A DNA stretch of 64,000 nucleotides from Fimbriimonadaceae bacterium (lineage in GTDB: Bacteria; Armatimonadota; Fimbriimonadia; Fimbriimonadales; Fimbriimonadaceae). This document shows, one piece after another, positions 45,417 through 53,646 of this stretch. Position 1 is the stretch's first letter; every line of letters begins with the position of its first letter. The translations under genes were made by a program, and so were the position numbers. The stretch spans positions 1,405,564-1,469,563 of the forward strand of contig CP075366.1 of NCBI GenBank assembly GCA_019454145.1, given 5' to 3'. Below the pieces are notes generated by a model. That model was given only the letters and a program-made list of their open reading frames with translations. It searched no databases and had not been told where the DNA came from.

Positions 45417-46235
45417 ATGTCCGTTGAAAATCTCATTGATGCCGCCTGGGAAGACCACGCAAATCTTTCTCCTGCCAGCCACCCAGCCGACCTTGCCGCC
45501 GCAATAAAGCAGACATTGAGCGATTTAGATGCAGGCAAAATCAGGGTCGCAGAAAAGGTCAAGGGCGAATGGGTGACCCATCAATGGATTAAAAAGGCGG
45601 TTTTGCTTTCGTTCCGCCTGTCGGATAACCAAGTTGTTGACCACGGGCCAGTGAAATACTTCGATAAAGTTCCTCTCAAGTTCGAAAACTTTTCCGAAGC
45701 TGATTTCAAAAATGCTGGGTTTCGAGTTGTTCCTAATGCGGTTGCAAGGCAAGGGGCGTTTATCGCGAAAAATGTCGTCCTGATGCCGAGCTACGTCAAT
45801 CTCGGCGCGTACATTGATGAGGGCACAATGGTTGACACTTGGGCGACGGTTGGTTCGTGCGCGCAAATCGGGAAAAACGTTCACCTCAGTGGCGGAGTCG
45901 GCATTGGCGGAGTGTTGGAACCAATTCAGGCCAACCCCACGATCATTGAAGACAACTGCTTCATCGGTGCCCGATCGGAGATTGTTGAAGGCGTAATCGT
46001 AGAAGAAAACTCTGTCATTTCCATGGGCGTGTTTATCGGGCAATCAACCCGGATTTTTAATCGCGCAACCGGGGAGATTTCCTACGGTCGGGTTCCGGCC
46101 GGTTCGGTGGTAGTTCCTGGTTCGTTGCCTGCACCAAATGGTCAGTATTCGTTGGCTTGTGCGGTTATCGTTAAGCAAGTAGATGCGCAAACAAGAAGCA
46201 AGACTTCAATCAATGAGCTATTGAGGGAGTCATAG
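45417..46235 (+). CDS. dapD: 2,3,4,5-tetrahydropyridine-2,6-dicarboxylate N-succinyltransferase
   Basis: A 272-residue left-handed beta-helix enzyme of the succinylase branch of lysine/diaminopimelate synthesis. The N-terminal helical domain is followed by hexapeptide repeats; hallmarks are [51 protein letters not shown] and [29 protein letters not shown]. The ATG chosen matches the family N-terminus; the open frame upstream is not conserved. Its TAG stop is directly followed, in the same frame, by dapE. Confidence 0.96.
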   Translation: MSVENLIDAAWEDHANLSPASHPADLAAAIKQTLSDLDAGKIRVAEKVKGEWVTHQWIKKAVLLSFRLSDNQVVDHGPVKYFDKVPLKFENFSEADFKNAGFRVVPNAVARQGAFIAKNVVLMPSYVNLGAYIDEGTMVDTWATVGSCAQIGKNVHLSGGVGIGGVLEPIQANPTIIEDNCFIGARSEIVEGVIVEENSVISMGVFIGQSTRIFNRATGEISYGRVPAGSVVVPGSLPAPNGQYSLACAVIVKQVDAQTRSKTSINELLRES

Positions 46236-47363
46236 ATTATCAGTACACTTGATCTTCTCCATAAACTCATTGCCATCCCAAGCCTCACTCCAGGCGATGC
46301 GGGATGCATTGACCTCCTGGAATCCACCCTCGTACAAGCCGGATTCACTACGCAGGTTTTCACGAACAATAATCTTCTCTCCCTCTACGCGACCCACGGA
46401 ACGCAAAAGCCGAATATCTGTTTTTCTGGACACGTAGACGTGGTTCCCCCAGGTCCGCGAGTAGCGTGGAACACAGATCCTTTCGTACCTACCGAGATTG
46501 ATGGAGTTCTTTACGGACGCGGCACCGCCGACATGAAGGCAGGGGTCGCCGCCATGACCCAAGCCGCTATTCAATTTATTACAGAAAATCCCAACCACCC
46601 GGGAACTGTTTCCCTGCTGTTTACTAGCGACGAAGAAGATTCCAGCCTTTACGGCACACCGTACTGTCTACGAGAACTCAGCGGGCAAATTAATGCGGCT
46701 CTCGTCGGTGAGCCAACGAGTATCAACCATTTGGGTGATGAATTCAAAGTCGGCCGGCGTGGATCGCTAAATGGGTTCATCACTATCAACGGAATTCAAG
46801 GGCACACAGCGTATGCTCACCTTGCCGAAAATCCAATCCACACCTCGCTCTCTTTTCTTTCCGATCTCACCAACATTAAGTGGGACAAAGGCCACGGGCC
46901 ATTCCCACCAACCACGCTCCAAATTGCTAATATCTCCGCCGGTGATGGAACCGCTAACGTCACGCCTGGCCAACTCAAATTCCAATTCAACTGCCGCAAC
47001 AACCCGGCAACCACCCACGAAAATATCATCCAAACGGTTGAAGCGTTAGTGAGAAAGCATAATCTTAAAGCTGATATTACTTGGAACGATTCCGCCCGAG
47101 GTTTCCTAAACTCTGATAACTCCCTTGCGGAACATCTTACTGCCGCTATCAAATCTGTAACTGGAGTCACTGCTACGCCAAGTACTTCCGGTGGAACTTC
47201 AGATGCCCGGTTTTTTGCCCTCAACAATATCCCGGTTATCGAATTTGGGCCGATCAATGCGACTATTCATGCCGCTAACGAATGTGTTGCTATTAAAGAC
47301 CTGCATCAACTCACTGACATCTACAATCTTTTCCTTAGAAACTATCTCCAAACGGCCCGTTAA
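46236..47363 (+). CDS. dapE: Succinyl-diaminopimelate desuccinylase-like M20 peptidase, apparent non-AUG start
   Basis: An M20 zinc enzyme of about 375 residues following dapD in the pathway. Homology begins right after the dapD stop: STLDLLHKLIAIPSLTPGDAGC matches the DapE N-terminus. Zinc-site motifs are FSGHVDVVPPGP, GRGTADMKAG and TSDEEDSS, with GEPTS and SGGTSDARFF further on. No ATG, GTG or TTG lies in frame before a GTG inside the HVDVV motif, which would delete an essential metal ligand. The first codons after the stop are ATT and ATC, with GAGGGAG six to nine bases upstream, so initiation at AUU or AUC is likely; TAG readthrough to a DapD-DapE fusion is the alternative. Confidence 0.85.
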   Translation: MISTLDLLHKLIAIPSLTPGDAGCIDLLESTLVQAGFTTQVFTNNNLLSLYATHGTQKPNICFSGHVDVVPPGPRVAWNTDPFVPTEIDGVLYGRGTADMKAGVAAMTQAAIQFITENPNHPGTVSLLFTSDEEDSSLYGTPYCLRELSGQINAALVGEPTSINHLGDEFKVGRRGSLNGFITINGIQGHTAYAHLAENPIHTSLSFLSDLTNIKWDKGHGPFPPTTLQIANISAGDGTANVTPGQLKFQFNCRNNPATTHENIIQTVEALVRKHNLKADITWNDSARGFLNSDNSLAEHLTAAIKSVTGVTATPSTSGGTSDARFFALNNIPVIEFGPINATIHAANECVAIKDLHQLTDIYNLFLRNYLQTAR

Positions 47364-47419
47364 ACTCTGGTTAATCGGAACCGAATCCCGTTAGACTAAG
47401 TCGGAACGAGGAGATCGTT

Positions 47420-47824
47420 ATGGCAAACATAAAAGACATCGAAGGAATTGGGCCAGTGTACGGAGCCAAGTTGGAAGCGGCGGGCGTACAAACCGACAAC
47501 GCGTTGCTTGAACAGGGCGCAACTAAAAAGGGCCGTGCTGACATCGCCGAGAAAACGGGCATCAGCGAAACCATGATCCTCAACTGGGTCAACCGAGCAG
47601 ATTTAGCCCGTATCAAGGGCATCGGCAGCGAATACGCTGACCTATTGGAAGAATCCGGCGTAGATTCAGTACCCGAACTCGCTCAACGCAACGCGGGAAA
47701 TCTTCATGCGAAAATGACTGAAATCAACGATGCAAAGAGCCTAGTTCGCTCTATGCCAAGTGAATCACAAGTTGAGGGCTGGGTAGAGCAAGCTAAGGGA
47801 CTAGACCGCGTCGTCACTCATTAG
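47420..47824 (+). CDS. DUF4332 helix-hairpin-helix protein
   Basis: A 134-residue protein with two helix-hairpin-helix-like units: IKDIEGIGPVYGAKLEAAGVQT and LARIKGIGSEYADLLEESGVDSV. This is the layout of DUF4332 proteins, which are predicted to bind nucleic acid or act as adaptors; no enzyme motif is present. GAGG lies upstream of the ATG. A strong terminator follows, so it is a single-gene unit. Confidence 0.85.
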   Translation: MANIKDIEGIGPVYGAKLEAAGVQTDNALLEQGATKKGRADIAEKTGISETMILNWVNRADLARIKGIGSEYADLLEESGVDSVPELAQRNAGNLHAKMTEINDAKSLVRSMPSESQVEGWVEQAKGLDRVVTH

Positions 47825-47842
47825 TTCTTAGTTTCGTCAACT

Positions 47843-47875
47843 ACCCCTCTAATCACAGAGGGGTTGTTTCGTTTT
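47843..47875 (+). terminator. Rho-independent terminator
   Basis: Stem ACCCCTCT / AGAGGGGT with loop AATCAC, then TGTTTCGTTTT. Confidence 0.85.
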
Positions 47876-47943
47876 CAACTATAAGAATCGTCTGAAATAA
47901 CTTTGCCGTCTTTCAAATACCGAAAGGTACAGGATCAAAACTT

Positions 47944-48354
47944 ATGTCAATGGCTTCTGAATTCAAGGAATTTATCGCAAAAGGGAATGTGATGGATCTC
48001 GCCGTTGGTGTGATCATCGGCGGAGCTTTTGGAAAAATTGTCAGTTCTTTGGTCGAAGATGTCATCATGCCGCCAATCGGGTTAATCCTCGGGGGTGTTA
48101 ATTTGGATAATCTTTCTATCGTCCTCAAAGCCGCTTCAGTTGATGAGGCTGGCAAAGAGGTTCCAGCGGTTGCGCTTAAATATGGTTCTTTCTTGGGCGC
48201 AGTAATCAACTTTCTGATTATCGCCTTTGTGATTTTTATGATGGTGAAAGCAGTGAACCGACTGCGCAAACCCGAAGCACCGAAAGAAGAAGCACCTGCA
48301 GGGCCAACGCAAGAAGAGCTCCTCACCGAAATCCGCGATTTGCTCAAAAAATAA
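47944..48354 (+). CDS. mscL: Large-conductance mechanosensitive channel
   Basis: A 136-residue channel that releases solutes on hypo-osmotic shock. Hallmarks: [45 protein letters not shown] (S1 and TM1) and [28 protein letters not shown] (TM2), then a charged C-terminal bundle ending [13 protein letters not shown]. The acidic linker [11 protein letters not shown] is usual. It stands alone and ends at a clear terminator. Confidence 0.97.
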   Translation: MSMASEFKEFIAKGNVMDLAVGVIIGGAFGKIVSSLVEDVIMPPIGLILGGVNLDNLSIVLKAASVDEAGKEVPAVALKYGSFLGAVINFLIIAFVIFMMVKAVNRLRKPEAPKEEAPAGPTQEELLTEIRDLLKK

Positions 48355-48373
48355 AAAAGTCCTCTCCAATTTT

Positions 48374-48406
48374 CCCTGGAGTCGAAAGTCTCCGGGGATT
48401 TTTTGG
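48374..48406 (+). terminator. Rho-independent terminator after mscL
   Basis: Stem CCCTGGAG / CTCCGGGG (one G-U pair) with an eight-base loop, followed by ATTTTTTGG. Confidence 0.88.
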
Positions 48407-48442
48407 CCCTGACCAAATTGATATTGCTCGCCGATAATTTCC

Positions 48443-49297
48443 ATGAGCAACAAAATGCCTGCGACTTTTACTGAACTCCAACACTTGTTTGGCAGCGCAA
48501 CCGCCCTGCCACAAATAGCCGATTCTCCTTTGCGGCTTGCGGAGCTTTTGGATTCTAGTGATCCGTCGCCCGCAAAAATTGATGACATCGTTCTGAACGA
48601 TCCTGCGCTAACGGCTGGGCTGATTCGAGCCGCATCGAGTGCGCTGTATGCTCGGCAAAAGCAGGTCACCACTGTCCGCGAAGCCGTTGCGGTGCTCGGA
48701 TTCCGCTCACTCAAATCGCTCAGCATTGCTTTATGGACAAACGCTCTGATGAGTTGCGGACGTCCTGGTTCAATACTTGATATTCACCGATTTGCAGCAA
48801 ACGGAAACTTCGTGGGCTCGCTAGCCAGCCAGTTGGTGACAGAGCTCCATATCAGCCCAACTGATGGTGAATGGTCAGCCGAAGAACTTCTGGCGGCTGG
48901 TGCACTTCATAACGTTTTGTTTGGCTTGCTAAGCTATGTTGCACCAGATGCTTTTAATGATGTTTACAAACTCGCCGAAAGCCACAACACGTCTTTGGAT
49001 CAAACATTTTCCATGATGTTCGGATATCCAATATCGGATTTAGCAGAACGAGCCGCATTTGCCTTAGCATTGCCAGAATTTTTCACAAAAGTTTGTGTGG
49101 CGGCCAATGCCACAGAACCGGAGACAACTTCTCACCTCTGCTTGCAAATCGCGAAGCAATACGCGGAATCAACTGGCCACGGTTTAGCCTCGTGGAGCAC
49201 AGCATTTACTCTTGCTGACAGCAGTCCATTTGCTGAAGACCACTTGGCTGATCTGGCTTCGCTAGCATCGCAGCGACAAGGCTTGCTGGCGGCGTAA
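48443..49297 (+). CDS. HDOD-domain signalling protein
   Basis: A 284-residue protein with an HDOD domain, a degenerate relative of HD phosphohydrolases: LPQIADSPLRLAELLDS, VLNDPALTAGLIRAASSALY, VREAVAVLGFRSLKSLSIALW. Metal-ligand residues of true HD enzymes are not retained. HDOD proteins relay signals in motility, competence and second-messenger pathways. It heads a three-gene set with an MshEN protein and an FlhG/MinD-like ATPase, all co-directional, which suggests control of pili or surface motility. Confidence 0.88.
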   Translation: MSNKMPATFTELQHLFGSATALPQIADSPLRLAELLDSSDPSPAKIDDIVLNDPALTAGLIRAASSALYARQKQVTTVREAVAVLGFRSLKSLSIALWTNALMSCGRPGSILDIHRFAANGNFVGSLASQLVTELHISPTDGEWSAEELLAAGALHNVLFGLLSYVAPDAFNDVYKLAESHNTSLDQTFSMMFGYPISDLAERAAFALALPEFFTKVCVAANATEPETTSHLCLQIAKQYAESTGHGLASWSTAFTLADSSPFAEDHLADLASLASQRQGLLAA

Positions 49298-49377
49298 AAA
49301 ACTTCAAGATTTCTGTAAGGTTTGCGACTAGGCTTGCCAATAATTTCACCAGGTGTTAATCGCACCGGGGCAGATTC

Positions 49378-49998
49378 ATGAGTCGTTATCAACGTGTCGG
49401 AGATTTTCTAGTTGAAAAGGGAATCATTACCGAAGCTCAGCGCGACGAGGCGCTGGTCGTACAAAAGAAAACCGAAAACCGGTTTGGTGAAGTTCTTGTT
49501 TCGATGGGAATTGTTACCGAATGCCAGATTGTTGCTTGCTTAGCCGAGCAGTACGACCTCCCTATCGCCAACATGGCGGAAATTCAACCTACGCAAACTG
49601 CCCTGCGACTCGTTTCTCCTACTTTTGCCCTGTCCCGGCTAATCCTTCCGATCATGGTGACGGATTTAGAATTTCACTGCGCCATCGCAGATCCGCTGGA
49701 CATTGAAGGCACCGATTACCTGAGCAAAGCTCTCGGAAAGCGGCTTATCATTTCTCTAGCTGGAACGACCGAAATTTACCGAGCGATAACCAAGAATTAC
49801 GCGGTTCCATCTGTGGTTTCCAATGTGACACCGCCACCCCTACTCTCGCAGGAGCCACCTAAAGCTACGCCTTCAGCACAGAAAAAGCCTCGTGTTGCTC
49901 GCACTCCAAAGGTGGATGAACAACCCGACCGAAAAGATCTTCTCGCCGCTATTGCCGGAACAGGCACCGACTCACTGTGGGACACCTACGGAGACTAA
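49378..49998 (+). CDS. Stand-alone MshEN (GspE/PilB N-terminal) domain protein
   Basis: A 206-residue protein. Residues 1-145 match the N-terminal domain of type II secretion/type IV pilus ATPases: RVGDFLVEKGIITEAQRDEALVVQK, RFGEVLVSMGIVTECQIVACLAEQYDLPIA and CAIADPLDIEGTDYLSKALGKRL. Such domains can bind c-di-GMP. The ATPase part is absent; a Pro/Lys-rich tail follows and ends DSLWDTYGD. It lies nine bases before the FlhG-like gene, so it may be a receptor or adaptor for that ATPase. Confidence 0.86.
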   Translation: MSRYQRVGDFLVEKGIITEAQRDEALVVQKKTENRFGEVLVSMGIVTECQIVACLAEQYDLPIANMAEIQPTQTALRLVSPTFALSRLILPIMVTDLEFHCAIADPLDIEGTDYLSKALGKRLIISLAGTTEIYRAITKNYAVPSVVSNVTPPPLLSQEPPKATPSAQKKPRVARTPKVDEQPDRKDLLAAIAGTGTDSLWDTYGD

Positions 49999-50007
49999 TT
50001 TAGAATC

Positions 50008-50766
50008 ATGCTCACCATTGCAATCACTTCTGGAAAAGGCGGCGTTGGAAAAACGTCATTCTCCGCGAACCTTGCCGCAGCCCTTGTTGCCGCTGGCGAA
50101 CGAACCACAGTTTTTGACGCAGATTTGCAACTCGCCAATCTTGATATCGCTCTAGGAATTAACCCCGAATTCAACCTTCAGCACGTAGTCGCAGAAGAAA
50201 AGACCCTTGCCGAGATCGTTACCAAGGGGCCAGGCGGGGTTCAAGCTATCACCGGAGCTTCAGCAGTTCCTAGCCTGATGCGCGCTGGGCCAAAAAAGCT
50301 CGGGTTGTTCTTCAGCCAGCTTGCAGACCTCAAGAACACGACTGACATTTTGATTTTTGATTGCGCGGCTGGTCTTGATAATCGCGTGGTTTCGTTCCTG
50401 AAACTGAGCGAAGAGGTCATCATTGTCGCCAGCCCCGATCCGACGAGTATCACGGATGCTTATGCGACGGTGAAAACCATTGTTCGCCGATCACCCAACG
50501 CACGAATAAAAGTTTTGTTCAATATGGCTAACTTCGACGAGGGTCAGAAGCTGTTTGCAATGTTCGAAAAAATCTGCTGGACTTACCTCAAGCGAAAAGT
50601 GGATTATCTTGGTAGCGTCGAATACGACCGCCGCGCCGCATTGGCAACCCGCAAACGAGAACTTTTCGTTGTTACCGATCCAGATGGCAAAGCCGCCCGG
50701 GATATCCGCGCAGTTGCGCAAACGGTTCGACAGTGGAAAGAAAGTCCGCTTCGACAGGCTAGCTAA
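50008..50766 (+). CDS. MinD/ParA-type ATPase, FlhG-like
   Basis: A 252-residue ATPase with a deviant Walker A SGKGGVGKTS (residues 8-17), FDADLQLANLDIALGI (switch I) and LIFDCAAGLDNRVVSF (switch II). The text DADLQLANLDIALG and SPDPTSITDAYATVKTI is closest to FlhG/FleN-type proteins that set the number or place of surface organelles, but a clear membrane-targeting helix is not seen. No flagellar genes are here; regulating pili is possible. It is convergent with the cytochrome gene, overlapping by four bases. Confidence 0.9.
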   Translation: MLTIAITSGKGGVGKTSFSANLAAALVAAGERTTVFDADLQLANLDIALGINPEFNLQHVVAEEKTLAEIVTKGPGGVQAITGASAVPSLMRAGPKKLGLFFSQLADLKNTTDILIFDCAAGLDNRVVSFLKLSEEVIIVASPDPTSITDAYATVKTIVRRSPNARIKVLFNMANFDEGQKLFAMFEKICWTYLKRKVDYLGSVEYDRRAALATRKRELFVVTDPDGKAARDIRAVAQTVRQWKESPLRQAS

Positions 50767-51521
50767 TCGTCATCTCCACGATTACGACCACGGCCCCGAC
50801 CGCGTCCATGTTCTGAGTTCTCGTCTGATTCAGCACCCGCGCCGTAGGTTGCCGCAAGGTAGTTTGCGATCAATGCTCGTTGCCCCTGACTCGGGTCTGG
50901 AATACCGCGCTTTTCGGCATTCTCTGCCATTTCTTCAAGGATGTGCATCCAATCGTCATCGTGCGGACCGGCGACTATGCTGAGGCCATGGCACTGAATA
51001 CAATTCTTGAACACAATTTGTCGAGCTTGATCTGCATCCTGTTGGGTCATGACACCATCCGAAACCGACGGCCTGACAATCCCTTCTCTCACGGGCTGAT
51101 ACACAAGAGACATCACCACTAGAGAGAAAACAACCATTCCCCATCCAAAATAAGGAAGCTTTTTCCCGTGCCGCTGAGCTCGCCTCAATATCCAAATCTT
51201 GATCCCAAGTAACGCGCCAACCCCTAAGCCAAACAAAGAGTGAATGAGTGTTGTAGCCGACCAAGCGACTGACTCAAAGTTCCAGACTCTAGGAATCATT
51301 TGAATGGCAAGTACTAGATAAATGAGCGCAAATATATATCCCATGCCTCGATGCACCCTTCGCCAAAGCTTGGGGGCTGTCGTGACTCCGTTTGGATCAA
51401 TGCCGCTTGGATCAGGAGCCATCGGGAACGTCCAGAGCCAGGTCTGCAAGACGGCCGCAAGTACCCCAACCCCTATCATCAATATTCCAAAAAGCAAGTT
51501 CAGTTCCGCAGATAAGTGCAT
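50763..51521 (-). CDS. Membrane protein with c-type heme domain
   Basis: A 252-residue protein. Four membrane helices (about 8-28, 59-77, 90-110, 124-142) carry histidines at helix positions that recall DUF2231/cytochrome b561-like anchors. A c-type heme site follows, C174-I-Q-C-H178, in an extracytoplasmic domain with HDDDWMHILEEMAE, whose methionine may be the distal ligand. The tail is odd: HGRGRGRGRNRGDDD. It probably passes electrons across or at the membrane. No oxidase or quinone partner genes are adjacent. Confidence 0.8.
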   Translation of the reverse strand: MHLSAELNLLFGILMIGVGVLAAVLQTWLWTFPMAPDPSGIDPNGVTTAPKLWRRVHRGMGYIFALIYLVLAIQMIPRVWNFESVAWSATTLIHSLFGLGVGALLGIKIWILRRAQRHGKKLPYFGWGMVVFSLVVMSLVYQPVREGIVRPSVSDGVMTQQDADQARQIVFKNCIQCHGLSIVAGPHDDDWMHILEEMAENAEKRGIPDPSQGQRALIANYLAATYGAGAESDENSEHGRGRGRGRNRGDDD

Positions 51522-51597
51522 TTCAATTCAGCTCGAAGGGTTCATAACTTTAATACGTCTTAAATATGGAACCTGCCAAAATGGTTTTACTTGACCC

Positions 51598-52527
51598 ATG
51601 AAAGTACTTCGCTCTTTTGCCCTAGCCGGATTGTTCTTTGCTTCTCTCCCTGCTCTAGCTTGGGATGGCACAGGGCACCAAATTGTGGGAATCATCGCCT
51701 ACGATCAACTCACCGCCGCTGAACAAGTAAAACTCAACCGGATTCTAAACGCTGGCGAGCCGACATTTGAGGTTCCTCAAAACGCTCCTGGACTAGGCTT
51801 AGGCAAAGCCGCAACATTTGCCGATTACCTGAAAGGAAACAATAACACGGCTTACGAAGCTGAAATTACTAAGTTCAACGACATGATGTTTCCAGCCTCG
51901 CAGCGGAGCCCAAGCAATAATGAAGGCACTCGTATGCGGGTTTGGCATTACATCAACAAACCTATCCATACCAACCGCAACCGAGATGAAATCGACCATG
52001 CGCCTTGGAATGCGGTTAAGGGCTTGAACTACAGCATTAAGCAGTTCAACCAAGAAGGCACTGATCGAATGAAGTGTTTTTGGGTGTACTGGGTTTCGCA
52101 CATCGTTGGCGACCTCCACCAGCCGCTCCACTGCTGCGCTAGCTTGATGCATAGCTCAAAAGGCGACGCCGGCGGAAACGGGTTCACATTGCAAGGCAAT
52201 GCAAGGAACCTCCACTCGCTGTGGGATGGAGCGATCAGCGATGCGGTTAACCGAGAAGGCTGGCGCGGTGGCTTAATCGAAAAAGCCGCGATGATTCAAG
52301 AACTTCATCCACCAACCCAGTTTACAACATCGATTAAGGAACTCAATCCCGAGAAATGGGTTGATGAAGGTGCAGCTCTTGCAGAAAAAGTTGTTTACGC
52401 AGACATCGTCAAAGATGGCTCTGAATCAGCCAGTTACCGTGAACGAAAGATTGAAGTTGCACTTAAGCAAGCCGCATTGGGAGGATATCGCCTTGGCGCG
52501 ATCCTCAAAAAAATGCTGGCCGACTAA
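51598..52527 (+). CDS. S1/P1-type zinc nuclease, secreted
   Basis: A 309-residue nuclease acting on single-stranded nucleic acid outside the cell. The signal peptide ends ALA, so Trp is the mature first residue (WDGTGHQIVG), which is required as a zinc ligand in this family. Further ligands lie in FADYLKG, RVWHYINKP, SHIVGDLHQPLHC and NLHSLWDG. Length and motif order are normal. It may serve phosphate or nucleotide scavenging. The ATG directly follows a TTGACCC stretch without a clear ribosome site. Confidence 0.95.
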   Translation: MKVLRSFALAGLFFASLPALAWDGTGHQIVGIIAYDQLTAAEQVKLNRILNAGEPTFEVPQNAPGLGLGKAATFADYLKGNNNTAYEAEITKFNDMMFPASQRSPSNNEGTRMRVWHYINKPIHTNRNRDEIDHAPWNAVKGLNYSIKQFNQEGTDRMKCFWVYWVSHIVGDLHQPLHCCASLMHSSKGDAGGNGFTLQGNARNLHSLWDGAISDAVNREGWRGGLIEKAAMIQELHPPTQFTTSIKELNPEKWVDEGAALAEKVVYADIVKDGSESASYRERKIEVALKQAALGGYRLGAILKKMLAD

Positions 52528-52535
52528 TGCAAAAA

Positions 52536-52562
52536 TTGGCGGAGAAGCTAATTCTCCGCCAA
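52536..52562 (-). terminator. Rho-independent terminator of the DUF4394 gene
   Basis: Perfect 11-bp stem TTGGCGGAGAA / TTCTCCGCCAA with a five-base loop; on the minus strand it is followed by TTTTTGC. It also lies just past the nuclease stop. Confidence 0.85.
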
Positions 52563-52583
52563 GACCAAGAACAGGAAAGTAGA

Positions 52584-53474
52584 TTAACCTTTTTTCTTCT
52601 TTCGTGCCATGAGTGCTGCAATGCCAGCACCGAGAGCCAACATAGAAGCTGGTTCAGGCACTGATTCGACGGCTATCCCGCGAATGGCTACCGAGTCGCC
52701 CGTTTGCTCCGAACCGATCGAACCCAAAAGCGTTACTGCACCCGTATTCAAATTCACCATCCCGAACTGAGAACCAGTGACGTTACTCAATTGAAATGCG
52801 CCGTAGGCAGTGTTTGTTTGTCCGACGGTGAGGATGTCAATGTCGCCAAGCGCAGTCACATCAAATCCAAGTCCTCCCACCGCTACTTGAGTGCCGTTGT
52901 TTGGCGGGTTCTGGATGTTGAGCATGTTCACGAACGAATCAATGTTGTAAAGCGTGGTGCCAGTATTGGGGTCATTATCGTTGTTGGTGTAGGCCGAACC
53001 GACAATGTAAGGATTTCCTGGCCCATTAATCGCGCCATCCAGAATGGTTGCCCCTGTATCAACGTTGATCCGCAGGTTCATGTTTGCGTTACTCGTGACA
53101 CGCAACCGGTCGGCGGCTGGGTTAAAGTCCACTCCAAATTCTGTGCCCTGCAGTTGCAAGGCCTGGTTATTTGCGGAATTGAACAGCGAGCTTGAAAAAG
53201 TCGCGACGCCCGTCGTACGGTTCAAAGTGTAGATGTTGCCAAAGCTGCCTACCCCGTACAGCATATTGTTCGATACTCGAATGTCTATTCCAACAAGGCT
53301 TTCATTTGAAGCCAGACCGGATATGAAAACTGAGTTACTAAACATCCAAGGCGAGCTTGAATCGAATGTCACAAGCTGATCTCTCGTCGTAAGTCCGTAA
53401 ACAGTGGCTGCCTCTGCGCTTGAGGCAATGATTGCCAGTAAAGCAACACCTCCTATTGCAATTTGATTTTTCAT
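52584..53474 (-). CDS. DUF4394 secreted protein with PEP-CTERM anchor
   Basis: About 296 residues. A signal peptide (KNQIAIGGVALLAIIASSAEA) is followed by a beta-propeller-like DUF4394 region: VYGLTTRDQLVTFDSSSP, YGVGSFGNIYTLNRTTGVAT, GVDFNPAADRLRVTSNANMNLRINVDTG. The C-terminal PEP-CTERM signal is classic: VPEPASMLALGAGIAALM followed by RKKKKG. It is probably exosortase-processed and surface-displayed; function is unknown. The ATG has GTGAG just upstream; a GTG three codons earlier is an alternative. Confidence 0.92.
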   Translation of the reverse strand: MKNQIAIGGVALLAIIASSAEAATVYGLTTRDQLVTFDSSSPWMFSNSVFISGLASNESLVGIDIRVSNNMLYGVGSFGNIYTLNRTTGVATFSSSLFNSANNQALQLQGTEFGVDFNPAADRLRVTSNANMNLRINVDTGATILDGAINGPGNPYIVGSAYTNNDNDPNTGTTLYNIDSFVNMLNIQNPPNNGTQVAVGGLGFDVTALGDIDILTVGQTNTAYGAFQLSNVTGSQFGMVNLNTGAVTLLGSIGSEQTGDSVAIRGIAVESVPEPASMLALGAGIAALMARKKKKG

Positions 53475-53646
53475 AATTCTCACCAGAGCTGCCCAATAGC
53501 TCGCTCATGAGGAGACTCTAACACTGAAAGTACAGATTTATTGAGTTTGTCAGTAATTGTTTATCCCTATTCAGCAACTATTCAGAATTGCCTATTTTAG
53601 GTTCAATTTTTCCCCGTAAATTTACGGATAGCTGAACAAGTCGCCG

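Noticed and set aside
46440-46442. GTG as the start of dapE
   Set aside because: It lies inside the conserved GHVDVVPPGP zinc motif; starting there removes a metal ligand and about 68 residues that match the DapE N-terminus.
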